From the NCBI GenBank assembly GCA_964609385.1, contig CAZSSM010000068.1, positions 1 to 37,960 of the forward strand: a stretch of DNA of 37,960 nucleotides, read 5' to 3'. Positions 1 to 8,801 of the stretch are shown here, in pieces. The translations under genes were made by a program, and so were the position numbers. The DNA comes from CAZSSM01 sp964609385. Its GTDB lineage: Bacteria > Planctomycetota > Planctomycetia > Isosphaerales > Isosphaeraceae. Below the pieces are notes generated by a model. It had not been told where the DNA came from. It was given only the letters and a program-made list of their open reading frames with translations, and searched no databases. Within the stretch, counting starts at the first letter, position 1. Each line of letters begins with the position of its first letter.

Positions 1-93
1 ACCAAGAAGTACGGGTTGATCTGGGATTTGGGGGGCGGGGATCGCGATCGCGTTGGGGTGAGCGCTCGGGCGATCAGCGAGTCGGGGCGGTGA
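1..93 (+). CDS. Possible 3' end of a gene entering from the left
   Basis: Frame +1 is open from the first base to a TGA at 91-93 and encodes about 30 residues beginning TKKYGLIWDLGGGDRD. If real, it is the tail of a gene outside the window that converges on the SDR gene and overlaps its end by about 20 bp. Nothing identifies a family, and a short open frame is expected by chance at this GC content. Confidence 0.2.
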   Translation, partial: TKKYGLIWDLGGGDRDRVGVSARAISESGR

Positions 94-781
94 GCGATTG
101 GCCGTTATCGGCCGGACCCAGTTGGAGCAGGAACGGGACGACCGGTCGGGCCCAGGTGGCCGGGTCGGGATGATGGGCCGCAGCCGGTCCGAAGCAGCTC
201 CGGAGCATCTGGGTATCGATGATCCCGGGATTCAGGGCGACCGCCGCCAAGCCTGGCGGTAGGTCTTGGGCCAGGGCCTGGGTCAAACCCTCGATGGCGA
301 ACTTGGTCGCGCAGTAGGGCGCCACCTCGGGCGAGGTCGAGCGGCCCCAGTAGGAGCTGAAGTTGACGATTACGCCCTCGCCCCGCTGGACCATGGCTGG
401 AACCACGTGGCGGATCGTGTTGACGACCCCTTTGATATTGATGTCCACGACTTGGTCGAACTCGGCGACCGGGACCTCCCAGAGCCGATTATTGGCGTTG
501 ATGATCGCCGCATTATTGATCAGCAGGTCGGGCGTGCCGAGCGTGCTCAGGACGGCCTCGGTCCAGGATCGAACCTCTGCATCGGAGGAGATGTCGACCA
601 CATCGAAGCGGTGCGGTGTGCGGTAGTCCTGACGCCAACGGTCGATCTGCGAGGCGCTCCGACCACAACCGGCCACCCGACAGCCCTCAGCGATGAAGCC
701 CTCGGCCATCGCGAGGCCCAGCCCACGCGTCACTCCGGTGATCATCACACGCCGTTGCGCGTCGGAGCGGTCGGCGGCCAT
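74..781 (-). CDS. SDR-family NAD(P)-dependent oxidoreductase
   Basis: Classical short-chain dehydrogenase/reductase of about 235 residues, a normal length for the family. The N-terminus has the Rossmann dinucleotide motif TGVTRGLG. NNAA follows in the middle, and then the catalytic Ser (FSSYWG) and the Tyr-x-x-x-Lys pair (YCATK). The frame extends upstream to 829, but I chose the ATG at 781 (MAADRSDAQ) because AGGAG lies 7 bases before it and the family domain begins directly after. The family oxidises or reduces alcohols, sugars and ketones in the cytoplasm; the substrate cannot be read from the sequence. It stands alone on the minus strand with about 250 bp between it and the nitrilase gene. 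Confidence 0.9.
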   Translation of the reverse strand: MAADRSDAQRRVMITGVTRGLGLAMAEGFIAEGCRVAGCGRSASQIDRWRQDYRTPHRFDVVDISSDAEVRSWTEAVLSTLGTPDLLINNAAIINANNRLWEVPVAEFDQVVDINIKGVVNTIRHVVPAMVQRGEGVIVNFSSYWGRSTSPEVAPYCATKFAIEGLTQALAQDLPPGLAAVALNPGIIDTQMLRSCFGPAAAHHPDPATWARPVVPFLLQLGPADNGQSLTAPTR

Positions 782-1031
782 GGGCGGACTCCTGAGGGGC
801 TCGCGAATCACGGCGGTCGGATCGAGCAAGTTCGGGCACCGAGAATCGTCGATGGCTTGACCACACGCATGCCATCATTGGCGTTGGATCAAGGAGTGTG
901 TACGTGTTGGGGTGCGACCGAGAGGATTGACGGGGGAGACTCATGTCCCAGGATCATTATCATACCAGGTCGATCCCGGGTTGCGACCCCTCGGGACCAT
1001 CCCGATTCGTCGGGAAGGATCCCGCGATCCG

Positions 1032-2099
1032 CTATTCGGACTCCGAATCGGGTGCCGACCGGTCTCGGATCCGTGTGAAGGCGCGCTTGCCGTGGATCGG
1101 CTGGTAGATGGCGTTGAAGTCGAGGGCGTAATTGAAGTCGTCCTTCTCAGCCTGGCGTTGGCCGTGGATGTCAAGGTTGTGGACGATCAACAGCTCTTCT
1201 CGGAAGTGAGACGCCTGGATCAATGTGAGGCCCGAAGGAGCCCAAATCCCGGAGCCACCCCAGAACAGGGCCCCGCTGATCCCGTGGACCCCGACCGCAT
1301 TGCAGCCGATCATCCAGACCTGGTGGATCGCCGCCTTCGAGGAGAGCACCATGTCCCAGAGGTCGCCGTAGTAGGTGTCGGTCCGGACGTTCATCCCGGG
1401 ATAGTCCCGGAGCGCCGCGGCGCGCCATGAGGCGATCTCGATGATCGCGTCGACCTCATCAAGCAAGGTGTACTCCTGGATCAGTTGAGAGAACATGATG
1501 TCATAGCATGTGGTGAACCCGAATCGACCGTATTCGGATTCCAGATCGAGTCGGTCCTGGACGCCGGTCTGGGTGTAGGTTCGCTCGATCGGCGGCAGGA
1601 AGACCTTGTCGTAGACGTGCTCGCCGCCCAACCAGTCGTTGTCCTTGCCGATGACGAAGGTCGAGTTGAGGTGACCGCCGGCCGGCGAGCGGCGGAACCC
1701 GTTGAGAATGACCGCGCGGAACGTCTCGTCGAGCAGCGGCTGGATCGTCCCCGCGATCCAATCGACGTGGTTCTCGATACTCGAGGCCTCGACATACGCT
1801 CGGCAAGCAGATTCTTCATCCCAGACATATCCCGAGATCGAGAACTCGGGGAAGATCGCGACGTTGGCCCCGCGCTGCTTGAAGATCCCACACGCCCGGG
1901 CAATCTTGTCCTTGTTGGCCGCGATGTCCGGCACCAGCGCATGGATGTTGGCTAGGCCGATCGAAAGGTGCTCGTCGATCTCCGAGAAGGCCCGCTCGAC
2001 GACCAGGAACTCATCGATCTTCGTCATGGGACCGGCCGATTTTCGTCCAGACGTACCCTGTTCGATCATGATCGGGGCCTCGATGGGGTCGGGGTTCAT
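1032..2099 (-). CDS. Carbon-nitrogen hydrolase (nitrilase superfamily)
   Basis: The protein has the Glu-Lys-Cys catalytic set of the nitrilase/amidase superfamily in order: Glu in FPEFSISGY, Lys in YDKVFLPP and the nucleophile Cys in GFTTCYDIMF. These enzymes hydrolyse amides, nitriles or carbamoyl compounds through a thioester intermediate. At up to 355 residues it is somewhat longer than the usual 260-320, with extra sequence at both ends. The start is uncertain: ATG codons lie at 2099, 2069 (with GAGG 8 bases upstream) and 2027, and the domain itself begins near residue 45 of the longest form. It is transcribed away from the small membrane protein gene at 2231. The substrate is unknown. 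Confidence 0.87.
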   Translation of the reverse strand: MNPDPIEAPIMIEQGTSGRKSAGPMTKIDEFLVVERAFSEIDEHLSIGLANIHALVPDIAANKDKIARACGIFKQRGANVAIFPEFSISGYVWDEESACRAYVEASSIENHVDWIAGTIQPLLDETFRAVILNGFRRSPAGGHLNSTFVIGKDNDWLGGEHVYDKVFLPPIERTYTQTGVQDRLDLESEYGRFGFTTCYDIMFSQLIQEYTLLDEVDAIIEIASWRAAALRDYPGMNVRTDTYYGDLWDMVLSSKAAIHQVWMIGCNAVGVHGISGALFWGGSGIWAPSGLTLIQASHFREELLIVHNLDIHGQRQAEKDDFNYALDFNAIYQPIHGKRAFTRIRDRSAPDSESE

Positions 2100-2230
2100 G
2101 GTGCGAATCGGAGAGCGATCGGACCAGCGTCGGGGGGTCGACCGGTGGCCGAAGCGAACCGGTGACTACCGCGCGTCGAAGCTTATCGAGATCGCCGGTT
2201 CATCGAAGTCATCAACGGGGAGCGGGAAGC

Positions 2231-2608
2231 ATGAAGTTCTTCAGCATTGCCGGAATCCGTCAGAGCCTCACATGGATCGACGTTATCGTCGCGCCGGTAT
2301 GGCTGATCCTGACGTTATTGATGGTCCTTGCGATCGTCCTGTTGTCCGGCCCCGAAGAGCCGTACTGGAACGGGCCTCGACGCTGGGTGTTTGGGCTGAT
2401 CGCGCTCGTCTATCTCTATCCGTTATACAGCTTCGGGTTTCAACTCGTCCCTGGACTGATCGGCAATCTCGTCGTGCTCGGATACACGTTGAGTGTCATC
2501 GCGATCGCCTATCCGCGATCCCCCTGGGCCGCCGCGTTGCTGACTCCGACGGTGATCTGGCTCCTTCTGGCAACGTTCTACGTGATCGTGCAACGGCTCG
2601 ATGGTTGA
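2231..2608 (+). CDS. Small multi-pass membrane protein, TspO/MBR-like
   Basis: About 125 residues, almost entirely hydrophobic, with roughly four transmembrane stretches. The last segment (LTPTVIWLLLATFYVIVQRL) resembles the final helix of TspO/MBR tryptophan-rich sensory proteins, where a Pro, a Trp and an FAT-like run precede a C-terminal aromatic or basic end. The middle (PYWNGPRRWVFGLI) recalls the Trp-rich first loop. TspO proteins bind tetrapyrroles and usually have five helices in 150-160 residues, so this one is short. I chose ATG 2231 over the frame's start at 2162 because the upstream residues are basic and non-membrane. The TspO assignment rests on recalled patterns; a plain orphan membrane protein is the alternative. 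Confidence 0.6.
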   Translation: MKFFSIAGIRQSLTWIDVIVAPVWLILTLLMVLAIVLLSGPEEPYWNGPRRWVFGLIALVYLYPLYSFGFQLVPGLIGNLVVLGYTLSVIAIAYPRSPWAAALLTPTVIWLLLATFYVIVQRLDG

Positions 2609-2863
2609 CGGACATGGACCGCGCATCGTCTTGAGTCCGGGACTGCCGGAGAAGAAGTCCGCGTCCGCCGGCCAGTATCGATCGGCGCCGTCGGGGTCTA
2701 GAATGGGCCTCCGTGGGGTCAACCGGACTGGGCGTCGGGACCGGGCCGTGTCATGCGGGCTTGGCACCTGCCGAGCCGGTTGGCCGAGTAATGGAACGCG
2801 GCCGGACTGGGCCGACCCACGCGATCCGCGACGAGGACCTTGGCGACCAGGACATCGGCGACC

Positions 2864-3991
2864 ATGAACGAGCTACCCGAGACGATCTTGCAGTTCGGGG
2901 CGGGCAACTTTCTCCGCTCCTTCGCCGACCTGTTCATCCATCAGGCCAACCAAGACGGCCAGGCGGTCGGCCGGATCGTCGTGGTTCAGTCGACCGGCCG
3001 GGAGCGGGCCGAGGCGATCAACGCGCAGTCAGGCCGGTATCACGTCGTCATCCGGGGCTTTGCCGAGGGCCAGGTCGTCGAACGTGTCGAGGAGGCCGGC
3101 GCGATCAGCCGCGCCCTGTTCGCCGGCGATCAGTGGGACGCGATCCTCGAGGTGGCTCGCTCCCCCCAACTCCGCTGGATCCTCTCCAACACGACCGAGG
3201 CCGGCTACGACCTCGATCCCGGCGACGGACCCGACGCCGACCCACCCCCGTCGTTCCCGGCCAAGCTGACCGCCGTGCTCCATACGCGCTGGCGGGCCGG
3301 CGGCGACCCCGTCGTCCTGCTGCCCTGCGAACTCTTTGAGGGCAACGCTGACCGACTCCGCAGCCTCGTCCTGGGCTTGGCCCGCGACTGGGGCCTCGAC
3401 GAATCGTTCTGCGAATGGGTCGCCGAGTCGTGTCGTTGGCGCAACACGCTGGTCGACCGGATCGTCACCGGCCGGCCGGCCGAGCACCCCCTGCTCGACC
3501 GCGACGCGCTGCTGACCGTCGGCGAGCCCTACGCGCTCTGGGCCGTTCAGCGACCCGAGGGCGACCCCACGCTCTTCGAACACCCCGCCCTGCTCGAAGT
3601 CCCCGACGTCACCCCCTATTTCCTCCGCAAGGTCCGGATCCTCAACGGCGCCCACACCGCTTTGGTCTGCAAGGCGCGACCGATGGGCCTGAGCACCGTT
3701 CGTGAGTCCGTCGAGCACCCCGAGGTTGGCCCTTGGCTCCACGGCCTGCTCTTTGAAGAGATCGTTCCGGTCCTGGAGGGCCGTGTCGACGATGCCGAGC
3801 GGTTCGCGCACCAGACCCTGGACCGGTTCCGCAACCCGTTCCTGGAACACAAGTTGGAGACGATCGCCCTCCACCACGAGGCCAAGGTCCAGACCCGCCT
3901 GGTCCCCACCTTCGAGGAGTTCCGCGCCCAGAAGGGTCGAACACCTGAGCGACTCGCCGAGATCCTGGTCGGCCCATACCTCGATGAATAG
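2864..3991 (+). CDS. uxaB: Tagaturonate reductase (altronate oxidoreductase) family protein
   Basis: This polyol/mannitol-type long-chain dehydrogenase has many blocks that match E. coli UxaB as I recall it: LQFGAGNFLRSFADLF (the NAD-binding N-terminus), SNTTEAG, LPCELFEGNADRLRSLVL, NTLVDRIVTG, VRILNGAHTAL and FRNPFLEHKL. UxaB reduces tagaturonate to altronate with NADH in galacturonate breakdown; the Lys-x5-7-Asn-x3-His pattern of the family lies in KVRILNGAHTA. At 375 residues it is shorter than UxaB (about 480), with the lost length spread over loops and the C-terminus. ATG 2864 was chosen because homology starts at once; an in-frame TTG lies at 2840. No other pectin or galacturonate gene is in the window, so a related polyol or sugar-acid substrate is possible. 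Confidence 0.85.
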   Translation: MNELPETILQFGAGNFLRSFADLFIHQANQDGQAVGRIVVVQSTGRERAEAINAQSGRYHVVIRGFAEGQVVERVEEAGAISRALFAGDQWDAILEVARSPQLRWILSNTTEAGYDLDPGDGPDADPPPSFPAKLTAVLHTRWRAGGDPVVLLPCELFEGNADRLRSLVLGLARDWGLDESFCEWVAESCRWRNTLVDRIVTGRPAEHPLLDRDALLTVGEPYALWAVQRPEGDPTLFEHPALLEVPDVTPYFLRKVRILNGAHTALVCKARPMGLSTVRESVEHPEVGPWLHGLLFEEIVPVLEGRVDDAERFAHQTLDRFRNPFLEHKLETIALHHEAKVQTRLVPTFEEFRAQKGRTPERLAEILVGPYLDE

Positions 3992-4159
3992 AGCCCGACC
4001 GAACGCTTCTATGGCGTGTCGGTCCCAGGGCGTCGTGTTAGGGAGTGCTCGGCTGGTCGGAATCGCCGATTTCGGCTTGAATCGCCCGGTCCGCTTCGGT
4101 GGCGGGTCCGCGACCTCAGTGCGATTTTCTTGGGATCAAACGACGGATCGGCCTAGCCG

Positions 4160-4966
4160 ATGGGCAGCTATCGCCAACATGTGAGCTTCGCCAGCGCCTT
4201 GGGCGTGGGTTATGCTTGGGCCGGCCTGATTCTGGCCGGGGTCCACTGGATCTACGGTTCGATCGCCGCCTTATTGACGGCCCTGGGCGGCCTGCTGCCC
4301 GACATGGACAGTGACCACTCGGTCCAGCTTCGTGGCTTTACCGGACTGCTCGGGGTGGTCGCCGCCTATGTCTGCTGGTCGGACGTCAGGACGTCGATGC
4401 CCGAGGTCGGCTTCGAACTCCGGCTCTGGGCCTTGATCTTGCCGTACCTGCTGGTCCGTCACGCGGCGCGTCGGATCATCGCCGCCTCGACAGTGCATCG
4501 TGGAATTTGGCATAGCTTCCCGGTCTGTCTGATCAGTGGAGCAATCATCTATCTGGTCTACCCGCACGAAGACAACGGGGTCCGCGCGTTCATGGCCCTG
4601 GCGATGATGCTCGGGTTTCTCTCACATCTGTTATTGGACGAGGTTTGCAGCGTCGACCTGAAGGGGCGTCGGATCAAGAAGTCGTTCGGGACGGCCTTCA
4701 AGTTCTGGTCGCAGTCGACCTCGGGCACGTTGACGGCCTACCTGATCCTGAGCCTGCTCAGTTGGCTGATCATCGAACGCTGGCCGTTGGACCAACCCTG
4801 GACCTCGCCGCCACCCCCCGACGGTTGGCCCGAGGACGGTCTGCTCCACTGGCTCGATGACGAGACCCGCGCCTGGATGATCAACCGCCTCGAGCGCTGG
4901 TTCGAATTGTCCCCGACCGATCCGTCTGCCGAGCTTGCCCCTCCCGATGAAGGCGTCCAGTCATAG
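4160..4966 (+). CDS. YdjM-type membrane-bound metal-dependent hydrolase (DUF457)
   Basis: A 268-residue membrane protein with several hydrophobic segments. The family's polar motifs are visible: LLPDMDSDHS near residue 50, HRGIWHSF near residue 115 and SHLLLDEVCS near residue 155. These Asp/His clusters are typical of YdjM/DUF457 proteins, which are annotated as inner-membrane putative metal-dependent hydrolases; in E. coli the gene belongs to the LexA regulon. KKSFGTAFKFW after the third motif is also family-like. The C-terminal 60 residues are acidic and proline-rich and probably soluble. No clear ribosome-binding site precedes the ATG. The biochemical function of the family is not well established. 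Confidence 0.8.
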   Translation: MGSYRQHVSFASALGVGYAWAGLILAGVHWIYGSIAALLTALGGLLPDMDSDHSVQLRGFTGLLGVVAAYVCWSDVRTSMPEVGFELRLWALILPYLLVRHAARRIIAASTVHRGIWHSFPVCLISGAIIYLVYPHEDNGVRAFMALAMMLGFLSHLLLDEVCSVDLKGRRIKKSFGTAFKFWSQSTSGTLTAYLILSLLSWLIIERWPLDQPWTSPPPPDGWPEDGLLHWLDDETRAWMINRLERWFELSPTDPSAELAPPDEGVQS

Positions 4967-5229
4967 GAATCGATCGCTCCATTTCCGAAATCAGATGCAA
5001 CGCTGCGGGCGGCGATGCGGGTGCTTCGGGCGGAAATGGGGGAATAGGGTGACATCTTACGTCGGCGGATCGGCACCAATCCCGTAGTATGGGGCAGAGA
5101 TGCGGGGCGGATGTCCCATCTGGCGGAGAGAGCGGGGGGATGATTCCCGTCCCGCACCATGGCTTATCGATGGGTGTGTGATCGGTTGAGGCTGTCGCGT
5201 CGAGACGGTCCGAAGGGAGTCAAAGCATC

Positions 5230-6312
5230 ATGATTGGCAACGCGATCAACGGACGAGAGGGAATCCGGACCGTCGTCCCGGGCGGCTTGGTGATCTGGGC
5301 GGTCCTGGTCGGGACGGTCACGATTTCGACTCCGGTGACGGCTCAAGTCCCCGCAACGACGGCGGGCACCGGCGCGGTTGACCTGCTCGACGGCCAGACC
5401 GTGCTGGCCACCGTCGACGGGACCTCGGTCCTGGCTGAAGACGTCCGCAATCTTTACCTCCAGTTCAACATTGCCCCGGAGGCGCGGGCCGAGGTCTACA
5501 ACGACATCGTCGGCATCCTCGTCAACAACCAGTTGCTCCTGCAGTATCTCGATCGGATCGACGTCCGGGTTGGTGACCAGGAGATCGACACCCGGATCGA
5601 GCAGCTCCGCGAGCAACTCAAGGCGAACAACACCGATCTCGCCACCGAGATGTCCAACAGCAACACCTCCGAGCAAGAACTCCGCCAGGAGTTGCGCAAC
5701 CAGGCGCGAATCCAGACGTTCCTGGAAGCCCGTACGACCGACCAAGAACTGGCCGACTACGTCGACCGCAACCGCGACATCTTCGACAATAACCAGGTCC
5801 GTGCCCGACATATCCTCATCAAGCTCGAATCCGACAGCAACGACGAGCAAAAGGCCGACATGCAGAAGCGCTTAGCGTATCTGAAGACCCTCATCGAGAA
5901 GGGGGACATCAGCTTCGAGGAGGCAGCCAACAAGTACTCGCAGGACGACGGCAACATCCAGACCCAGAACGGCGGTGACCTGGGCACGTTCCCGATCCGC
6001 GGGCGCTATATCGAGGAGTTCTCCGAAATCGCCTTCGGCCTCGAGTCCGGCCAGATCTCTGACCCGGTCGAAACCCCCTTCGGCCTCCACCTGATCAAGG
6101 TCGAGGAGCGGATCGCCGGCCAGCCCCGACCGTTCGAAGAGATCAAGCCACTGGCTCGGCAACTGCTCGCCGAGGAGATCATGGAGCAGGTCGTCGAGGA
6201 ACAGCGCGGTCGCGCCCAGATCGATATCAAGCCCTATCCCGAGAATCTCTTACCCCCGCCCCCGCCCAGTACCGACGACGAACCGGCTCCCGCGCCACCG
6301 AGCGGGAACTGA
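5230..6312 (+). CDS. Exported parvulin-type peptidyl-prolyl isomerase (SurA/PrsA/PpiC-like)
   Basis: A hydrophobic stretch at residues 14-37 ends in VTAQ, a likely signal-peptidase site, so the protein should be exported. Residues about 50-185 form a helical SurA/PrsA-like chaperone region. Residues about 190-295 are a rotamase domain with ARHILIK at its start, the NGGDLGTF core and the terminal TPFGLHLIKVEE, all hallmarks of PpiC parvulins. The last 25 residues are Pro-rich. Such proteins help exported proteins to fold in the periplasm. The start is supported by GAAGGGAG about 10 bases upstream of the ATG. It stands alone and converges with the HAD gene. Confidence 0.93.
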   Translation: MIGNAINGREGIRTVVPGGLVIWAVLVGTVTISTPVTAQVPATTAGTGAVDLLDGQTVLATVDGTSVLAEDVRNLYLQFNIAPEARAEVYNDIVGILVNNQLLLQYLDRIDVRVGDQEIDTRIEQLREQLKANNTDLATEMSNSNTSEQELRQELRNQARIQTFLEARTTDQELADYVDRNRDIFDNNQVRARHILIKLESDSNDEQKADMQKRLAYLKTLIEKGDISFEEAANKYSQDDGNIQTQNGGDLGTFPIRGRYIEEFSEIAFGLESGQISDPVETPFGLHLIKVEERIAGQPRPFEEIKPLARQLLAEEIMEQVVEEQRGRAQIDIKPYPENLLPPPPPSTDDEPAPAPPSGN

Positions 6313-6448
6313 GCCGACCACCCCGTCTCATGGATCAATGCCGGCCCCGTTGATAACGCGTTCGCGAGACCTTAGCTTACCCTGATGGGTAGATGGTATC
6401 CATGTTGGATTGTGTTTGTATGGCTTGTTGTTCGCTTTCGAACTAAAG

Positions 6449-7129
6449 TCAATCCTGGGCAATCAGCTCGAGGAGTCGGGGTTCGTCGAGGCGTTCGGCG
6501 ATGAGATCGGCGGCGCGGAGGCCCTCAAGGGGGCTGTGCTCGTGGGGGACAGCCACGACGAAGCAGCCGGCGGCCTTGCCCGCGGCGACGCCGGCGGGGC
6601 TGTCTTCCAACACGAGGGTTTGGTGAGATTGGTATCCGTGGCGTTTGGTGGCCGTTTGGTAGATCTCTGGGTCAGGCTTGCCGCGACTGACGTCTTCCGC
6701 GGTCAGCAGGAACGTGAAGTGCTCCAGCAGGCCGTGTTGGGTCAGCAGGCGCTCGGCGTACTCGCGGCCCGAGGAGGTCGCCACACAGCGCGGAATTGAA
6801 TGTGACTCCAAGTGCCTGATCAGCTCGAGGAGGCCGGGGTTGGTCCGGACCATCGTCGCCTCCAGTTGCACGAACCGCGTCTTGAACTCGAGCTTGATCT
6901 GGTCGACCGTCTCGGTCAGTCCGGCCATGGTTCGGAACCGCTCCAGCCCTTCGTTGGCACGTCGGCCGATCATCGCCTGCATCATCGACGGCGTGAACGT
7001 CTTACCGCGCTCGGCCAGCAGGTCGCCGGCGATTCGATAGAACAGTCGTTCGGTGTCGAACATCAGGCCGTCGAGGTCGAAGACGACGGCCCGGATCGAA
7101 GCCTCGGGGGCACTGGTCGGACTGCTCAA
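6449..7129 (-). CDS. HAD-superfamily phosphatase, beta-phosphoglucomutase-like
   Basis: The frame is open up to 7372, but the upstream part only shadows the sulfatase gene. The real start appears to be the TTG at 7127-7129: it overlaps the sulfatase TGA in the string TTGA, has GAGGAG 8 bases upstream and gives a normal length of about 226 residues. HAD motif I is VFDLDGLMFD, motif II lies in ATSSGREYAERLL, and motifs III/IV are in SRGKPDPEIY and VLEDSPAGVAAGKAAG. The LMFDTE cap entry is typical of the beta-phosphoglucomutase/phosphoglycolate-phosphatase group, which acts on small sugar phosphates. Translational coupling to the sulfatase is likely. Confidence 0.9.
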   Translation of the reverse strand: MSSPTSAPEASIRAVVFDLDGLMFDTERLFYRIAGDLLAERGKTFTPSMMQAMIGRRANEGLERFRTMAGLTETVDQIKLEFKTRFVQLEATMVRTNPGLLELIRHLESHSIPRCVATSSGREYAERLLTQHGLLEHFTFLLTAEDVSRGKPDPEIYQTATKRHGYQSHQTLVLEDSPAGVAAGKAAGCFVVAVPHEHSPLEGLRAADLIAERLDEPRLLELIAQD

Positions 7130-8652
7130 CGGATCGACTCCTCGGGCAACGCGGTCTTGATCCCCTCGTCGATCGGCAAGGTCTGATACGACCGATCGCC
7201 CGCCTCGAGCACGAGCCGATCGAGCGTCGCGCGAAGCTCGGCGATCGTGTCGGCCAGGCGCGGATCGTCGATCAGGTTCCGGGTCTCGCCGGGGTCGCTG
7301 ACCAGGTCGTACAGCTCGGCGCGATGTCGGTCCGGACCGCCGTCGCCGTGCGGATATCGGACGTACTTCCAACGCTCGGTCCGGATGCCCCGCACGTTCG
7401 GAGTATACGGAAACTGAACTTCATAGTTATATTCATAGAACCAGGCGTCACGCCAATCGACGTCCTCATCAGTCAACAGAGGGACGAAGGACCGGCCATG
7501 GACCTCGGGCAGCGGCTCAGCGGCACAGAGTTCGAGGAGGCTGGGGGCCAGGTCGATGTTGAGGACCTGGCGGTCGACGACCAAGCCGGGGCGGATCGCC
7601 TCGGGGTAGCGGACCAGCATCGGGACGCGGATGCTCGGCTCGTGCATGGTCCGCTTGTCGGTCATGCCGTGCTCGCCGAGGAACATACCGTTGTCGCCAG
7701 CGAAGACGAAGATGGTCTGATCCAACTCGCCGGCCTCATCCAACGCACGGTAGAGCCGGCCGAGGTTTGCGTCGACCGATCGGATCGTTGCGGTGTAGGC
7801 GCGGACGAACCGATCGAAGGCCAGGACGCCCGCCGCTGAGCGATCCGGGAACGGCTCACGGAACCCGTAGATCGGGCCATAGATCCCGTGCCAGGTGTCC
7901 AGCCGCTGACTGACCCATTCCGGCTTTCCGTCAAGTTGGAAGGCGGTCCGGGGATAGCCGATCGGGATCCGGTCGTAGATCGTTCGGTCGGCTTCCTCGG
8001 GGGTGAACGGCGTGTGGGGCGCTTTATGGCCGACGATCAAGAGGAACGGCTCCTCGCCGCGGTCCTCGGCCAGCCAATCGACGGCCAGGTCGGTCACCAC
8101 CGACGTGTAATAGCCGTTGATGGTCCGACGTTCTCCGTTGATGTTGAACTCGTTGTCGTAGTAGCTGCCCTGCCCTCGGTGGCTGACCCAGTGGTCGAAT
8201 CCAGGCCGAGGGCTGTCGTCCTGCTCACCCATGTGCCATTTGCCGATGTATGCAGTCCGGTATCCGGTTTCTTGGAGCTGCCGGGGGAAGCTGGGGAGGT
8301 CGCGCGGATAGTCGGTGAAGTTGTTGACGACGCCGTGGGTGCTCGCGTAGAGGCCCGAGAGAAACGAGGCGCGGCTGGGCGAGCAAAGCGAGGTGGTCAC
8401 GAACATGTTGGCGAACCGGGCGCCTTCGGTGGCCAGGCGGTCCATCCAGGGCGTTTCCAGGAACGGATGGCCGGCGCAGCTCATCATGTCGCTGCGCTGA
8501 TCGTCGGTCAGGACGAAGACCACGTTAGGGCGTTTCTCGGGGCTCGAACCTTCCGCTCGGAGCGGCTCCTGAGCCGAGGTCTGGTATGTTAATGCGACCC
8601 AGATCAATAAGGCGCCGATGTGCAGAGGATGATTCGTTCGACTCAGGGGCAT
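7126..8652 (-). CDS. Secreted type I sulfatase (formylglycine-dependent)
   Basis: The frame extends to 8823, but ATG 8652 opens with a signal peptide (hydrophobic residues 11-26, ending TSAQ). After that, RPNVVFVLTDDQ supplies the metal-binding Asp pair at about residues 50-51. C90 lies in CSPSRASFLSG, the C-x-P-x-R motif that is converted to formylglycine. IGKWHMG, GHKAPHTPF and FAGDNGMFLGEHG supply the remaining active-site Lys, His, Asp and Asn. At 508 residues it fits the arylsulfatase/iduronate-sulfatase group; the DVDWRDAWFYEYNYE region near the end is common in planctomycete members. It probably desulfates polysaccharides outside the cytoplasm. It lies between the LarA-like gene and the overlapping HAD gene, all on the minus strand. 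Confidence 0.95.
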   Translation of the reverse strand: MPLSRTNHPLHIGALLIWVALTYQTSAQEPLRAEGSSPEKRPNVVFVLTDDQRSDMMSCAGHPFLETPWMDRLATEGARFANMFVTTSLCSPSRASFLSGLYASTHGVVNNFTDYPRDLPSFPRQLQETGYRTAYIGKWHMGEQDDSPRPGFDHWVSHRGQGSYYDNEFNINGERRTINGYYTSVVTDLAVDWLAEDRGEEPFLLIVGHKAPHTPFTPEEADRTIYDRIPIGYPRTAFQLDGKPEWVSQRLDTWHGIYGPIYGFREPFPDRSAAGVLAFDRFVRAYTATIRSVDANLGRLYRALDEAGELDQTIFVFAGDNGMFLGEHGMTDKRTMHEPSIRVPMLVRYPEAIRPGLVVDRQVLNIDLAPSLLELCAAEPLPEVHGRSFVPLLTDEDVDWRDAWFYEYNYEVQFPYTPNVRGIRTERWKYVRYPHGDGGPDRHRAELYDLVSDPGETRNLIDDPRLADTIAELRATLDRLVLEAGDRSYQTLPIDEGIKTALPEESIR

Positions 8653-8801
8653 AGCACGGGCTCCGGGAGGGGGATCGCGTGGTGCTCGGCACGGACTGCT
8701 GGCGGACCGGCCGGGATCGGTATCGGCGGATTGTAGCGGGATGGCGATCCGATCGATAGGCGTCGGTCGAAGGGAGTAGGTTGGATGTCTGACCAGGTCG
8801 A

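Noticed and set aside
3029..3877. 282-codon minus-strand open frame opposite the tagaturonate reductase gene
   Set aside because: It is a shadow of the reductase codons with a typical antisense composition.
6313..6448. Possible terminator between the convergent parvulin and HAD genes
   Set aside because: Only 4-bp stems (for example ACCC/GGGT near 6380) without U-tracts are visible.
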